A model generated the notes under the pieces. That model was not told where the DNA came from. It ran no database searches and saw only the letters and a program-made list of their open reading frames with translations. Shown one piece after another: positions 1-9,139 of a stretch of 61,951 nt of DNA. Made by a program: the position numbers and the translations under genes. Origin of the DNA: Legionella anisa. GTDB lineage: Bacteria > Pseudomonadota > Gammaproteobacteria > Legionellales > Legionellaceae. The stretch is from contig NZ_LNXS01000045.1 in assembly GCF_001467525.1 (NCBI RefSeq), positions 1 to 61,951 on the forward strand, read 5' to 3'. The first letter of the stretch is position 1, and each line of letters begins with the position of its first letter.

Positions 1-123
1 ATTGAGTAAATCTCCACAATTTAAGGAGAGCGTACTTTACAAAATCATTTAAACTCTGTCACACAGCCTTGCCGGAAGGACACGATAATATGCAGTATAT
101 ATACGCATTTATGGAGCTTATGC

Positions 124-2286
124 ATGACCTCATCATCAATGGATATGAGTTTAGAGGAACGACAGAAAATCTTAGAAGAATGGAATCAAACCGAATCTAA
201 ATATCCGTACGATAAAATCATACCCGAACTGTTCGAAAAACAAATTGAAAAGGTCTTCCATCAAGTAGCGTTGATCTATAAATCGAATACACTGACCTAC
301 AACGATCTTAATGATCAAGCCAATCAGTTGGCGCATCATTTAAGAGAAATAGGTGTGAAACGAAATACCTTAGTCGCAATCTGCATGGAACCCTGTTTTG
401 AATTATTAATCGGTATCTTGGGGATTTTAAAATCGGGAGGTGCCTATATTCCATTAGATCCGAACAATCCTGCTCTACGTCAAAAAATTATATTATCTGA
501 TTCATGCGCAAAAATTCTAATTACTCATTCCCAACTCGCGAATCAATTTGAAGAAATAACAACATCACAAATGATCTGTTGGGACGCAATTAAATCAAAG
601 TTAGCAACATATCCAACTACCAATCCAAAACATGTTAACCAAACGAGTGATTTAGCTTATGTAATCTACACGTCCGGATCGACTGGAAAACCTAAAGGCG
701 TAATGATTACCCATCGTAATGTAAATCATTTTATGCATTGGTTTGGTAAGGCCATTTCAATTTCATCAAAAGATATTTTTGATTTTTCATCTTCCATTTC
801 ATTTGATTTTTCAGTGGCATGCACCTTATTTCCCTTGATAAAAGGAATAAAAATAGCAATTTGTTCTGAAACGGATAAAAGAGATCCCTATTTATATATA
901 AATCATTTGCAAGATACACATGTTTCGATCATTAAAATCACCCCAAGTCGTTTCAGACAAATCAACGGTATTGTCTTGGGCGAGAATAAGATACTGAATT
1001 TAAAATACATTGTCTTTGGTGGCGAGACTTTGTTAGCACGAGATATCGAGGATTGGTTAAAAAAATTTCCAAAACATAAGTTATTTTGTGAATATGGCCC
1101 CACGGAAGCCACTGTTGCGTCATCATGGATGATCATTGATAAAAATAATATTGATCAATATAAGCATCGAATTCCAATTGGAAAACCTGCATTAAATACG
1201 AGCTTGTTTATCTTAGATAAAAATATGCATCCAGTATCTGTTGGAGTTTTGGGTGAGTTATATATTGGTGGTGATGGTATTGCTAAAGGATACTTAAATA
1301 AAAAAAAACTAACTGAGAAAAAATTTGTTAAAAATCCTTTTAACTCAGGCAAATTATATAAAACTGGAGATTTATGTTGCTATTTAAAAGATGGAACTAT
1401 TGAGTTTGTTGAAAGAAAAGATCATCAAATTAAAATTAGAGGATTCCGAGTTGAAATTGGTGAAATTGAAAAATGTTTGGCATCATATACGGGTATTCAA
1501 CATATTGTTATTCTAGCGAGATCAGAACGTGATGAGTTTGAAGAAAAACAATTGGTTGCCTATTGCGTTCCCACCGGGTCTGCAAAATTAAATACAAATG
1601 ATTTGCGTGATTATCTTAAAAATCGATTACCTGATTACATGGTACCCGCATTTTTTGTGATTTTAGATGAACTTCCCTTGTCCGCAAGCGGTAAATTAGA
1701 TACCCATAAATTACCTGAACCTGGGCCCGAAGCGAAGGAATCCAATCAAGTTATAAAACCACGAAATGAAATTGAAATCACTCTTAAAAAAATTTGGTCA
1801 GAAACATTGAATTTAAAGCACATTGGTATCCATGATAATTTTTTTGATTTAGGTGGTAATTCATTATCAGCGGCTCGATTGATCACAAAGATTCGAAAAG
1901 TCACGCATAAAAATATTTTATTACAGGATTTGTATAATACAGAAACGATTGCTCATCTTGCTAATGTTATCCATAATGCAGCAGATATTTTCGAAGATGA
2001 AAATGGAAATCATCGTCCGCCACCTTTAAAAGCAATGCCATTAAATGAATTGCAATTCTTATTCTGGTTAATGAAATTATTCTACCCCAGGTCGAAAGTA
2101 ACCAACATAGTGACTCGAAAACGTATCGCGGGAAATTTGGATAAAAAGAAATTAGATAGTGTCTTTGAATTATTATGTAAAAATCATCCAATGCTATGCT
2201 ATCGCATAGCAAGATATTCACCTTTGCAATATCCACAGAAAATATTCTTCAATTTAAAGTCATTGAAAAGGACCTTAGTGACTTGA
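124..2286 (+). CDS. NRPS-like protein, adenylation-carrier part (frameshifted gene)
   Basis: This is the front part of a non-ribosomal peptide synthetase-like protein that would activate an amino or aryl acid as an AMP ester and load it on a carrier domain. Visible adenylation motifs are YTSGSTGKPKG (near residue 187), EYGPTEA (near 325), YKTGDL (near 418) and the PLSASGK lysine motif near 520. A carrier domain follows, with the phosphopantetheine serine in DLGGNSLSAARL near 580, then the start of a condensation domain. The ATG at 124 has GGAG seven bases upstream. The reading frame is lost about 30 codons before the stop, at a duplicated ATGCT (2191-2200); the rest of the condensation domain continues in another frame as the next entry. 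Family assignment is firm; substrate and product are unknown. Confidence 0.85.
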   Translation: MTSSSMDMSLEERQKILEEWNQTESKYPYDKIIPELFEKQIEKVFHQVALIYKSNTLTYNDLNDQANQLAHHLREIGVKRNTLVAICMEPCFELLIGILGILKSGGAYIPLDPNNPALRQKIILSDSCAKILITHSQLANQFEEITTSQMICWDAIKSKLATYPTTNPKHVNQTSDLAYVIYTSGSTGKPKGVMITHRNVNHFMHWFGKAISISSKDIFDFSSSISFDFSVACTLFPLIKGIKIAICSETDKRDPYLYINHLQDTHVSIIKITPSRFRQINGIVLGENKILNLKYIVFGGETLLARDIEDWLKKFPKHKLFCEYGPTEATVASSWMIIDKNNIDQYKHRIPIGKPALNTSLFILDKNMHPVSVGVLGELYIGGDGIAKGYLNKKKLTEKKFVKNPFNSGKLYKTGDLCCYLKDGTIEFVERKDHQIKIRGFRVEIGEIEKCLASYTGIQHIVILARSERDEFEEKQLVAYCVPTGSAKLNTNDLRDYLKNRLPDYMVPAFFVILDELPLSASGKLDTHKLPEPGPEAKESNQVIKPRNEIEITLKKIWSETLNLKHIGIHDNFFDLGGNSLSAARLITKIRKVTHKNILLQDLYNTETIAHLANVIHNAADIFEDENGNHRPPPLKAMPLNELQFLFWLMKLFYPRSKVTNIVTRKRIAGNLDKKKLDSVFELLCKNHPMLCYRIARYSPLQYPQKIFFNLKSLKRTLVT

Positions 2287-3425
2287 AATTGGAAGAACAA
2301 GAACACGAATTACATGCATCGTTAGATGAATTAGAAAATCGCAGGTGGAAGAATAGATTACCATTAATTCTATTTAAATTATTCCAACTCGGAAATAATT
2401 CTTGTGAAATACACATCGCGTTATCCCATTTTATCAGCGATGAAATATCAGCGGAAATTGTGTTGAATGAGATGTCTCATGCATATGTTGAGTATAAGGC
2501 AGAATCTGAGACAGTCGGACAACAGGAATTAGTTTTTTATGATTATATTCTCCATGAACAAAAAGATCTTAATAGAAATTTATCAAAAAACATCGACTTC
2601 TGGGATAATTATTTAAAAAATATTCCCTTGCTGGTTTTTCCACAAAATCAAATTTTGAATCGCATGAATTCATCGTGTACTACTTATTTTGAGATACCAG
2701 AAAATACCTTGAAAGGATTACGTAGCTTTTGCAAAAAAAATCGAGTCGGTATTGGAGATACATTAATCGCAGCGACTGGTTCTATTTTGTCTCCATATAT
2801 CAATGATAAAAATAAAATAGCAGTCATTAATTTTGTTAAATCAATTCGTGAAAATGAGACCTATGATAATGCGGTAGGGCTTTTTGTTCGAAATGATGTG
2901 ATTAAAATCAACTTAAATCAACCGAACACCTTACTCGAATTAACAAAGCAAGTACAGGATTCGCGAATTGAAAATTATTATTATCAATCATGTCCCGCTA
3001 TAATAAAAATTGCTTTTCTTTTGAAAAAAGATTGGAAAAATAAAAAACTCGGTAATTTCCTTATAAAACTTTTCGCAAAAATATATACCCGTGTTTTTTA
3101 TAAATATAAATTAAATTATGAAATTTTATTGATGTTTGGTCGAGTTTTTTTAGCACGTAAGAAACATAGTTTTTTTGTTAATATCAATATCCTGAATCAT
3201 TTTATTTATGATAACTCTGAAACAAAATTGTTTGGGTTTCAGCAAAAGCCACTTAAAGCGTATCATAATGATAAGTTAGTTGAACGAAATGTACTCAATA
3301 TTTGGTTTGATCGAGACGAGCATGGTAAGTCATATCTCATAATATCAGGCAATTTAAGATCTGAATTTCGAAATGTTATTGGTTTCAATTTATTAAAACT
3401 ACTTGATTCGCGCTCATTACAGTGA
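2196..3425 (+). CDS. NRPS condensation domain, detached by frameshift
   Basis: This is the remainder of the condensation domain of the preceding NRPS-like gene, read in a different frame. Deleting one copy of the ATGCT duplication at 2191-2200 joins it in frame to the carrier part and gives one protein of about 1,100 residues with the order A-PCP-C. The HHxxxDG active-site motif appears as SHFISDE near residue 79, so the second (catalytic) histidine and the aspartate are kept while the first histidine and the glycine are changed. The ATG at 2196 lies inside the duplication and has no good ribosome binding site, so this piece is probably not translated independently. No other NRPS module lies nearby in the window. 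Confidence 0.75.
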   Translation: MLSHSKIFTFAISTENILQFKVIEKDLSDLKLEEQEHELHASLDELENRRWKNRLPLILFKLFQLGNNSCEIHIALSHFISDEISAEIVLNEMSHAYVEYKAESETVGQQELVFYDYILHEQKDLNRNLSKNIDFWDNYLKNIPLLVFPQNQILNRMNSSCTTYFEIPENTLKGLRSFCKKNRVGIGDTLIAATGSILSPYINDKNKIAVINFVKSIRENETYDNAVGLFVRNDVIKINLNQPNTLLELTKQVQDSRIENYYYQSCPAIIKIAFLLKKDWKNKKLGNFLIKLFAKIYTRVFYKYKLNYEILLMFGRVFLARKKHSFFVNINILNHFIYDNSETKLFGFQQKPLKAYHNDKLVERNVLNIWFDRDEHGKSYLIISGNLRSEFRNVIGFNLLKLLDSRSLQ

Positions 3426-3465
3426 GCTTTAAACCTAGAAAAAGCAGTTGAGTATGATGTTTTGG

Positions 3466-4317
3466 CTATCCATTATCCCTAAGTAATTTTGCTTTACATT
3501 GTTTGAAATAATCTATGTACTTAAATAACATGCTCCAACATTCTGGACGAACATTCGAGTCATTTATATTAGCTGGATAAACTGCATCTAAATCAGTAAC
3601 TTTTTCATGAGTAACATAGTAACATTTGTTATCCTTCAATGAAGAAATAACCCGCACTAAATTAAAATTCTCAAAATGGAGCATACAATCATCTGGCACA
3701 GCAAAACCTGATGGTAATAATCCTTGTTTCACTGCAAAGATGTAAGCATCCATGCGTTCTAAATATTGATTATCACTATAAACGCAAAGCGACTTTCTTT
3801 TCGAATTAGCATGTGGACAAAAACTTTCTTTAAACCAACCTAAGCAAGATAATGCCTTATATTGTCCAGGTGTCGCATCGCTTAATCCTGAATGAAAAGG
3901 ATACATTCCGCCAGCACTTACACCGGCTAAAATGGGTAACCGTTTTTCGGATTTCAATTTATTTAGGACAAAAATAAATCCCGATTTTTCCCATATTTCC
4001 AACATTTTTTCTGTATTGCCCCCACCAACAAAAAGGATATCTTGTTGCGTAAGATGGGTTTCAAGTTGTTCTTTTGTTAACCGGGATTTTGTCAAAACTA
4101 ATTTTGAAGTAATGGCAGTTTTTCCAAATTTTGCACGAACAAATCGAGTAAAGAAAACTCGTTCGATCACGCTGTCGTTACCGGCTGTGCCTATATAACA
4201 AAAACGAATACTCGACTTTTTAATTAAATCAAAAGCGTACTCCATAAATCGATTAAGCGTACGATTTAAGTTCATGAAATTGCTATCATCAAAGCTCATT
4301 AACAACATATGACTCAT
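3466..4317 (-). CDS. Peptidase S51 (dipeptidase E-like) family protein
   Basis: This is a predicted cytosolic serine peptidase of family S51, related to aspartyl dipeptidase PepE and cyanophycinase. The glutamine-amidotransferase-like fold is supported by FVGGGNT near residue 96 and by the nucleophile elbow GVSAGGM near 134, where the serine would be catalytic. The length (283 residues) is somewhat above PepE (about 230), with an extended C-terminal part. It converges with the broken NRPS gene, with only about 40 bases between the two. An alternative start at the fourth codon (ATG) is possible. Substrate is not predictable. Confidence 0.8.
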   Translation of the reverse strand: MSHMLLMSFDDSNFMNLNRTLNRFMEYAFDLIKKSSIRFCYIGTAGNDSVIERVFFTRFVRAKFGKTAITSKLVLTKSRLTKEQLETHLTQQDILFVGGGNTEKMLEIWEKSGFIFVLNKLKSEKRLPILAGVSAGGMYPFHSGLSDATPGQYKALSCLGWFKESFCPHANSKRKSLCVYSDNQYLERMDAYIFAVKQGLLPSGFAVPDDCMLHFENFNLVRVISSLKDNKCYYVTHEKVTDLDAVYPANINDSNVRPECWSMLFKYIDYFKQCKAKLLRDNG

Positions 4318-4477
4318 GCTGGACCACTCTTAGAGAAGGGAATTAATAGGAATATATGTAATTTTTTGCGCATACATGCTTCACTTATAATTATAGCATG
4401 TATTATATAAGACAGCTCAAAGCGGTGGGGTATTACTCATTTTTGTCAGTCTGCTAAATCAAAGTCAAATGTTTTTT

Positions 4478-5368
4478 TTATAAGCATTTTCTCATCAGGC
4501 AAATGAGCTCTCCCTGAGCCAATAAGGGATTACCAGCCATCTTTTCAGCTAATTCCTCGTGCCCCCAAACAGCGATTTGTTCAAAACCCAGCGGCTTAAT
4601 CCAGGCAGAAAGATCCGCCCTTGCGATTCCCCATAAAAAAGGCTCTTTGATTACTTGGATCCAGCGATTAACAAAAGGATGGGCTGTTTTAAATTGAATG
4701 GGCATTCCTTTTTCTTTATTCATAAAGGTAAAGATACAAGCAAGCTCATTAGAGGTAAGCATCGACAGATTAACAAACAGTTTCTTAACATCGTCTTCCC
4801 TAAGATACATCAGCACACCTTCAATTATGACTAGAGTCATTTTAGTTGGGTCAAAAATTGAACATTGCTGCAGCACCTCCTTAATACTTTGCTGTCTCAA
4901 GTTAGCATTAAGCCAATAAAGATTTTCCGGTTTTTTAATTGATTGCAATGCAGCGCATTTATGCTTTGCTGTATCAGGATGATCGATTTCAATACAGGTT
5001 ATCGCAGACTCGGTCGCGGCTATTCGAAATCCCAAAGTATCATACCCAGCACCCAAAATAATAATTTGACTTACCCCATGCTCTATTGCTTCTCTGCTTA
5101 ATTGTTCTATGCATTGTTTTCTGGCAGCGACATGAAGAAAAAATCCGGGATTCGTTCTTCGTTCAAACCAGGCAATAACAGCTCGACATTGTTTATTTTT
5201 AATAGCAAAACGTAATAACCCAGGATACTTAAAAAGCGATTGCACAAATATAAGACTGAGTCGTGTTGATTCACCAGGGATCATTTCTGCATATTGCTTA
5301 TCATATGACACAAAAAGAATGGCTTTTAAGATAAGCAAAGCCGTTGAACTGGGTTTATTTTTTTTCAT
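4478..5368 (-). CDS. Class I SAM-dependent methyltransferase (LCM family)
   Basis: This looks like an S-adenosylmethionine-dependent O-methyltransferase of the leucine-carboxyl-methyltransferase/TcmP-like family. The SAM-binding motif is IILGAGYDTLGFR near residue 105, followed by an acidic CIEIDHP stretch that would contact the ribose, and the family motif IEGVLMYL near 185. Length (296) is normal. The start overlaps the end of the upstream FAD oxidoreductase gene by 14 bases, so the two are probably translated from one message. The acceptor substrate is not known; the neighbouring oxidoreductase suggests a small-molecule modification pathway, which is inference. Confidence 0.85.
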   Translation of the reverse strand: MKKNKPSSTALLILKAILFVSYDKQYAEMIPGESTRLSLIFVQSLFKYPGLLRFAIKNKQCRAVIAWFERRTNPGFFLHVAARKQCIEQLSREAIEHGVSQIIILGAGYDTLGFRIAATESAITCIEIDHPDTAKHKCAALQSIKKPENLYWLNANLRQQSIKEVLQQCSIFDPTKMTLVIIEGVLMYLREDDVKKLFVNLSMLTSNELACIFTFMNKEKGMPIQFKTAHPFVNRWIQVIKEPFLWGIARADLSAWIKPLGFEQIAVWGHEELAEKMAGNPLLAQGELICLMRKCL

Positions 5369-6830
5369 TCTCTAACTCTTTTTTAAAAAGATTTTGATAG
5401 TAACGATACCAATCGGATTGAAATACCCCTGTTGGATCATATTTTTGTTTTAATCTTAAAAAAGAAATAAACTGGGGATAAGCACGCAGCACCTGATCCT
5501 TGCTCGCCCAGCGATGATATGTAAGAAAGTAACTTCCACCGTAATGGAGTGCCCGGTCTATCAGTAATTGAAAATCCTGTTGTGCTTTTGCTATTCCTTC
5601 AGGGCTATGGTCAACATGAAAATTAACAACGATTGAGGCATAATCAGCTTTTGCCCAAGGCAAGTAACTTTGATTGTCTTTGAGAATCAAGCGAACCGTA
5701 CCGTATATCAGATTGACTTTATTTTTTCTAAAATCATAACGCAAATCAGCAAAAAGAGCGGCCAGTTTATTTCGCGGAACATAAATTTCACTGATCATTT
5801 CTGAAGAGTTGGGATCAAACTTATCATGATAATTATCGATATACACACTCAATTGAAAGGTGTCTGAGCGATAAAGTTGACCATTAGAAGTCAGATAAAA
5901 TTTTGAATACTGCTCAAACGCTTTTGTTTTATCGGTATGGGCTAAATACAACAAGCTGCTCCAATCTTTCTCAGATAATTCTTTGATGGCTTGATTTGAA
6001 GTTAACTCGGTGTTGACTGGCTTATAAAATGAAGCAATCCCCTCGTTCATAAACGCATCTGAGTCAGCATCAATGGCGAATTGAAAATCACCATAAGTAA
6101 ATCCCTCTTGAGTACGTTTTGTTACCAGAGGAATAAAATCATTAATCGTAACCAGTTGCACATTTCGCTGGAGAGTAACTACCGGTGCGAGTCTGATTTT
6201 GACTGTAGCAATTATGCCAAATAAACCATAACCTCCTATCACTAATTTAAAAAGCTCAGGGTGCTCTTTTCTACTGCAAAATAGAAGCTTTCCATTGGCA
6301 TCGACAAGGGTAAACGCTTCAATATCATAAATGATTGGTCCCATATTTAAGCCTCTGCCATGCACATTTGATGACAAGGCACCGCCAATACTTAATGCAT
6401 CGGCGCCCGTTTGTTTTTGTTTAATTGCCCAAATGTATTTATTGCCTTGTTGATGCGTTTGTAACCAATGGATTAATTGCGGCCACTGTATCCCTGATTC
6501 AACCTCGACGATACCTCGTTGGGAGTCGAGAGAAAGCACTTTATTATACTCAGACATATTGACATTGATCGTTCCTGTACCAAATTGCTGCCCTCCCATC
6601 GAGTGCTGCCCGCCACTAATACTAATGGATTGTCCATTTTTTCTTGCCTGGTGAATAATCGCTTGAATCTCAGCAATCGAACGCGGCTTGACTACTTTTA
6701 ACACTTGGGTTGCATTTAATTTGGAATGAATATCGTTGAGTTTTACACCGGTTTCAATTGCAACAACTGCATTGCTATACAGAAGTGAACTAATCCAGAG
6801 GCTAAGGAAAGGTAGCGTATTTTTTTTCAT
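5355..6830 (-). CDS. Exported FAD-binding oxidoreductase (PCMH/FAD_binding_4)
   Basis: This is a flavoprotein of the vanillyl-alcohol-oxidase fold. An N-terminal signal peptide (first about 24 residues, hydrophobic core LPFLSLWISSLL) points to the periplasm. The FAD domain begins near residue 45 with VVKPRSIAEIQ and contains SISGGQHSMGGQQF near 75, the segment that cradles FAD; GADALSIGGALSSNVHGRG near 145 is the second cofactor loop. The C-terminal half is the substrate domain. Length (491) fits small FAD-linked oxidases without a BBE tail. It sits between a membrane-protein gene (18-base gap) and a methyltransferase (14-base overlap), so the three form an operon. The substrate is unknown. 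Confidence 0.85.
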   Translation of the reverse strand: MKKNTLPFLSLWISSLLYSNAVVAIETGVKLNDIHSKLNATQVLKVVKPRSIAEIQAIIHQARKNGQSISISGGQHSMGGQQFGTGTINVNMSEYNKVLSLDSQRGIVEVESGIQWPQLIHWLQTHQQGNKYIWAIKQKQTGADALSIGGALSSNVHGRGLNMGPIIYDIEAFTLVDANGKLLFCSRKEHPELFKLVIGGYGLFGIIATVKIRLAPVVTLQRNVQLVTINDFIPLVTKRTQEGFTYGDFQFAIDADSDAFMNEGIASFYKPVNTELTSNQAIKELSEKDWSSLLYLAHTDKTKAFEQYSKFYLTSNGQLYRSDTFQLSVYIDNYHDKFDPNSSEMISEIYVPRNKLAALFADLRYDFRKNKVNLIYGTVRLILKDNQSYLPWAKADYASIVVNFHVDHSPEGIAKAQQDFQLLIDRALHYGGSYFLTYHRWASKDQVLRAYPQFISFLRLKQKYDPTGVFQSDWYRYYQNLFKKELENEKK

Positions 6831-6848
6831 CTAATTCCTTGATATAAA

Positions 6849-7457
6849 TTATTTTTTTGCTCCGATATAAATTAAAAACAAAGCAATTCCCTCTAACAGG
6901 TGATATGTAGAATTATAGTTGAAATAATAGGGGTTAATTCCAATTTGTGCTTGTTGGAACACCGCAGCAACAAAACTTAAGATAATTCCCAGGGTAATTA
7001 ATAAAAAATTATAATCCTGTGTTTGGATATATTTTCGACTAACGATAATAAGTAAGAAAATCAAAGGTGGAACATAATTAATGATGGTAATAAGAAAATT
7101 TTGTGAAACGAACAAAAGAATCAAGGCATAGATCATAAACAAGACGAATACGCAAAGACTCCAAAGACCCAACTCCTCCTCACCACGCCAAAGTACCACA
7201 CCAATCATCCAACAACTTGCTGCAGTGATCCCTATTGCCAGTAAAGAGCCAGTCCAAAGTATTTGACAAAGACGCGTCTCAGCAGAGCATATACCATGGA
7301 CAGTGCCTCCCATTACTGCTCCAACTGCGATAGAAGAGAAAAAAAGAACCCACAACAGATTGAGTGTTTGCTTATTTTTTTTAAAGAGTGATACGGCAAA
7401 AATACTGCAGATCACCGCCAATATATAATCAGTCACCATGACATCAAATTCAGGCAT
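6849..7457 (-). CDS. Multi-pass membrane protein (DUF6962-like)
   Basis: This is a small integral membrane protein of 202 residues with about six to seven hydrophobic helices, including segments starting at ILAVICSIFAV, LLWVLFFSSIAVG, ILLFVSQNFLITI and YVPPLIFLLIIVS. The spacing is typical of seven-helix proteins of no assigned function; resemblance to DUF6962 is tentative. The ATG is preceded by a strong GGAGGG. It is the first gene of the minus-strand operon with the FAD oxidoreductase and methyltransferase, so it may anchor or supply the substrate of that pathway (inference). Confidence 0.6.
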   Translation of the reverse strand: MPEFDVMVTDYILAVICSIFAVSLFKKNKQTLNLLWVLFFSSIAVGAVMGGTVHGICSAETRLCQILWTGSLLAIGITAASCWMIGVVLWRGEEELGLWSLCVFVLFMIYALILLFVSQNFLITIINYVPPLIFLLIIVSRKYIQTQDYNFLLITLGIILSFVAAVFQQAQIGINPYYFNYNSTYHLLEGIALFLIYIGAKK

Positions 7458-7540
7458 ATTCCATCCCTCCAGGATCCAACCAAATTACAATTAATTACCA
7501 GCGAGGAAGCCTGGTTGCTTACAACTGAATCTTCTATACA

Positions 7541-7686
7541 ATTCACCGAAAGCCCACAACTGTTTATTACGATCAACAACATAAACCGTACCATCATTGA
7601 ACGCGGGAGTAATTGTATGGCTTTTCGAGCGATACATGGTTTTAATAATTCAGAACTTGTTATCAGATCATAAAAGCTAAAGTACC
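7541..7686 (-). pseudogene. Fragment of a PQQ-like beta-propeller gene
   Basis: Read on the minus strand, 7541-7605 encodes DGTVYVVDRNKQLWAFGE, almost identical to the C-terminal end of the intact beta-propeller gene at 18602-19921 (DGTVYIIDRNKRLWALGE). The neighbouring 7606-7686 matches an internal part of the same gene, around SELLKPWYKARKAIQ, with roughly 250 bases missing between the two pieces. Short reading frames cross it but none is a functional gene. It is best read as the residue of a duplicated or transferred copy that suffered an internal deletion. Confidence 0.75.
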
Positions 7687-7781
7687 AGATAACCACTTTC
7701 TTTTGCTATGGAAAATCCAGGTAAATTTAAGATAAGATTTTGTTTTGACACTTTAGTTTTCTTTTGATCGTCAAATTAAGA

Positions 7782-7863
7782 AGTTAGATTACACTAATCT
7801 AACTAAAGTGCCCCTAAATTGGCATAGAGCCTGTGAATAAGCTTAGACCAATTTAGGTGCACT
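7782..7863. repeat. Two adjacent hairpins downstream of the LRR gene
   Basis: Bases 7782-7802 form a perfect 9-bp palindrome (GTTAGATTA, three-base loop). Just after it, 7805-7863 contains two 16-base arms (AGTGCCCCTAAATTGG and its near complement) separated by about 25 bases. They lie about 75 bases past the stop codon of the minus-strand LRR gene and may act as a transcription end signal, although there is no clear T-run. Confidence 0.45.
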
Positions 7864-7937
7864 ATTTAGGCAGTAATCGCGACGCATCGCAAGGCCTTTA
7901 TGAAAGAGAAGGGGATTATACTCGGACAGGACTTTTA

Positions 7938-8936
7938 TCAAACAATAAACAGCGTAACGATCTCTTGCTCCTCCTCGTGCTGGGGCTTATTAGCAAAATG
8001 GTTATTGGCCTTGAAGAACTTGTTCTTGTTTTTTTCGACAGAGACATTCGCCTTTGCAAAAGAGCTTATTTCTACTGCATGAACCCCAGTTTCTTTCTCC
8101 AAAATCAGATTAACCAAAACCTCGGGTAACGGTATATTTGTTAGTTGTGCATGCGCTTCATTAATCCATGCGCCCATGTGTTTTTGCAGCTCTTGCGTTT
8201 TTGCATGCTTGCTGGGTTCATTGTTAGAATCGACAATTTTAATGAGGGTATGCGGTAATGCCTTTCCCAGGTTAATAAGCTCCGTTGCAGAACGATTTAC
8301 AATATCTCGTTCAGATAAAGTAATCGTTGTTACTGTAGCTGGAATTGCGACTAAAGCTTGGATTAGTTCAGCCGTAGTTTTCTTATAAAAGTCATTCTCG
8401 CGCAAATTAAGTGCGGTCACGCCGGCTGGAATTGCCGCGAAAATTTGGGCTAGTTCGACGCCGGTTTTGTTGTAAAAGAGATTCCAGCTCAAATCAAGTG
8501 AGGTCACGCCCGCTGAAATTGACGCAAACGCTTTGGCTAGTTCGGCAGCGGTTTTTTTACCCAAACCATTCCAGCCCAAATCAAGTGAGGTCACGCCTGC
8601 TGGAATTGCCGCGAAAATTTGGACCTGGTCGGCATTGATTTTTTTGTAAAGGAAATTCCCGCACAAATTAAGTGAAGTCACAGTCGCAGGAATTGCTGCG
8701 AAAGCCTGAGCTAGATCAGCGCCGGTTTTCCTGTAAAGGGAATTCCAGCTCAAATCAAGTGAGATCACGCTCGCAGGAATTGCCGCAAACGCTTGAGCTA
8801 GTTCAGAAGTAATTTTCTTGTAAAGGTCATTCTCGCTCAAATCAATCGTTGTCGTGTCCTCTGGAATTGTGGCGAAATCCTGAGCTAGTTCGGCGGCGGT
8901 TTTATTGCCAAGATCAGTTAATAGGTAATACATCAT
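7938..8936 (-). CDS. Leucine-rich repeat protein, candidate effector
   Basis: This 332-residue protein consists of seven to eight consecutive leucine-rich repeats of 29 residues (pattern ELAQAFAAIPAxVTSLDLSWNxLYKKT), spanning residues 10 to about 240, of the ribonuclease-inhibitor type that binds other proteins. The corresponding 87-base DNA units are visibly similar to each other, so repeat number may change by recombination. The last 90 residues are non-repetitive, hydrophilic and end in an unrelated tail. There is no signal peptide. Such proteins in Legionella (LegL type) are often Dot/Icm substrates; here this is inference. The start is the first ATG of the frame and its ribosome site is weak. 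Confidence 0.75.
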   Translation of the reverse strand: MMYYLLTDLGNKTAAELAQDFATIPEDTTTIDLSENDLYKKITSELAQAFAAIPASVISLDLSWNSLYRKTGADLAQAFAAIPATVTSLNLCGNFLYKKINADQVQIFAAIPAGVTSLDLGWNGLGKKTAAELAKAFASISAGVTSLDLSWNLFYNKTGVELAQIFAAIPAGVTALNLRENDFYKKTTAELIQALVAIPATVTTITLSERDIVNRSATELINLGKALPHTLIKIVDSNNEPSKHAKTQELQKHMGAWINEAHAQLTNIPLPEVLVNLILEKETGVHAVEISSFAKANVSVEKNKNKFFKANNHFANKPQHEEEQEIVTLFIV

Positions 8937-9139
8937 TTAGCGTCTTGTTTAAATTAAAATCTAATTGTATTTTTTGAGTTCTTATATTTGAATCGGTGAA
9001 ATTCACGCATTGACATATATTCATAACTCTGAAAGCAGGTTGATTGGGATTATTGATAATGACGTACGACAGGGAGATAAAGTCTTGTAGGAATTTTAAT
9101 TTTATCTAACTTTGGAAAAGATAGGGTATTTGAGAGTGT

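Noticed and set aside
7857..8638. Several plus-strand frames across the LRR gene
   Set aside because: They mirror the 87-bp repeats of the minus-strand gene; the repeated units make all frames look similar.
7950..8936. CRISPR-like regular repeats
   Set aside because: The 87-base units are coding LRRs with no spacers of unrelated sequence between short identical repeats.
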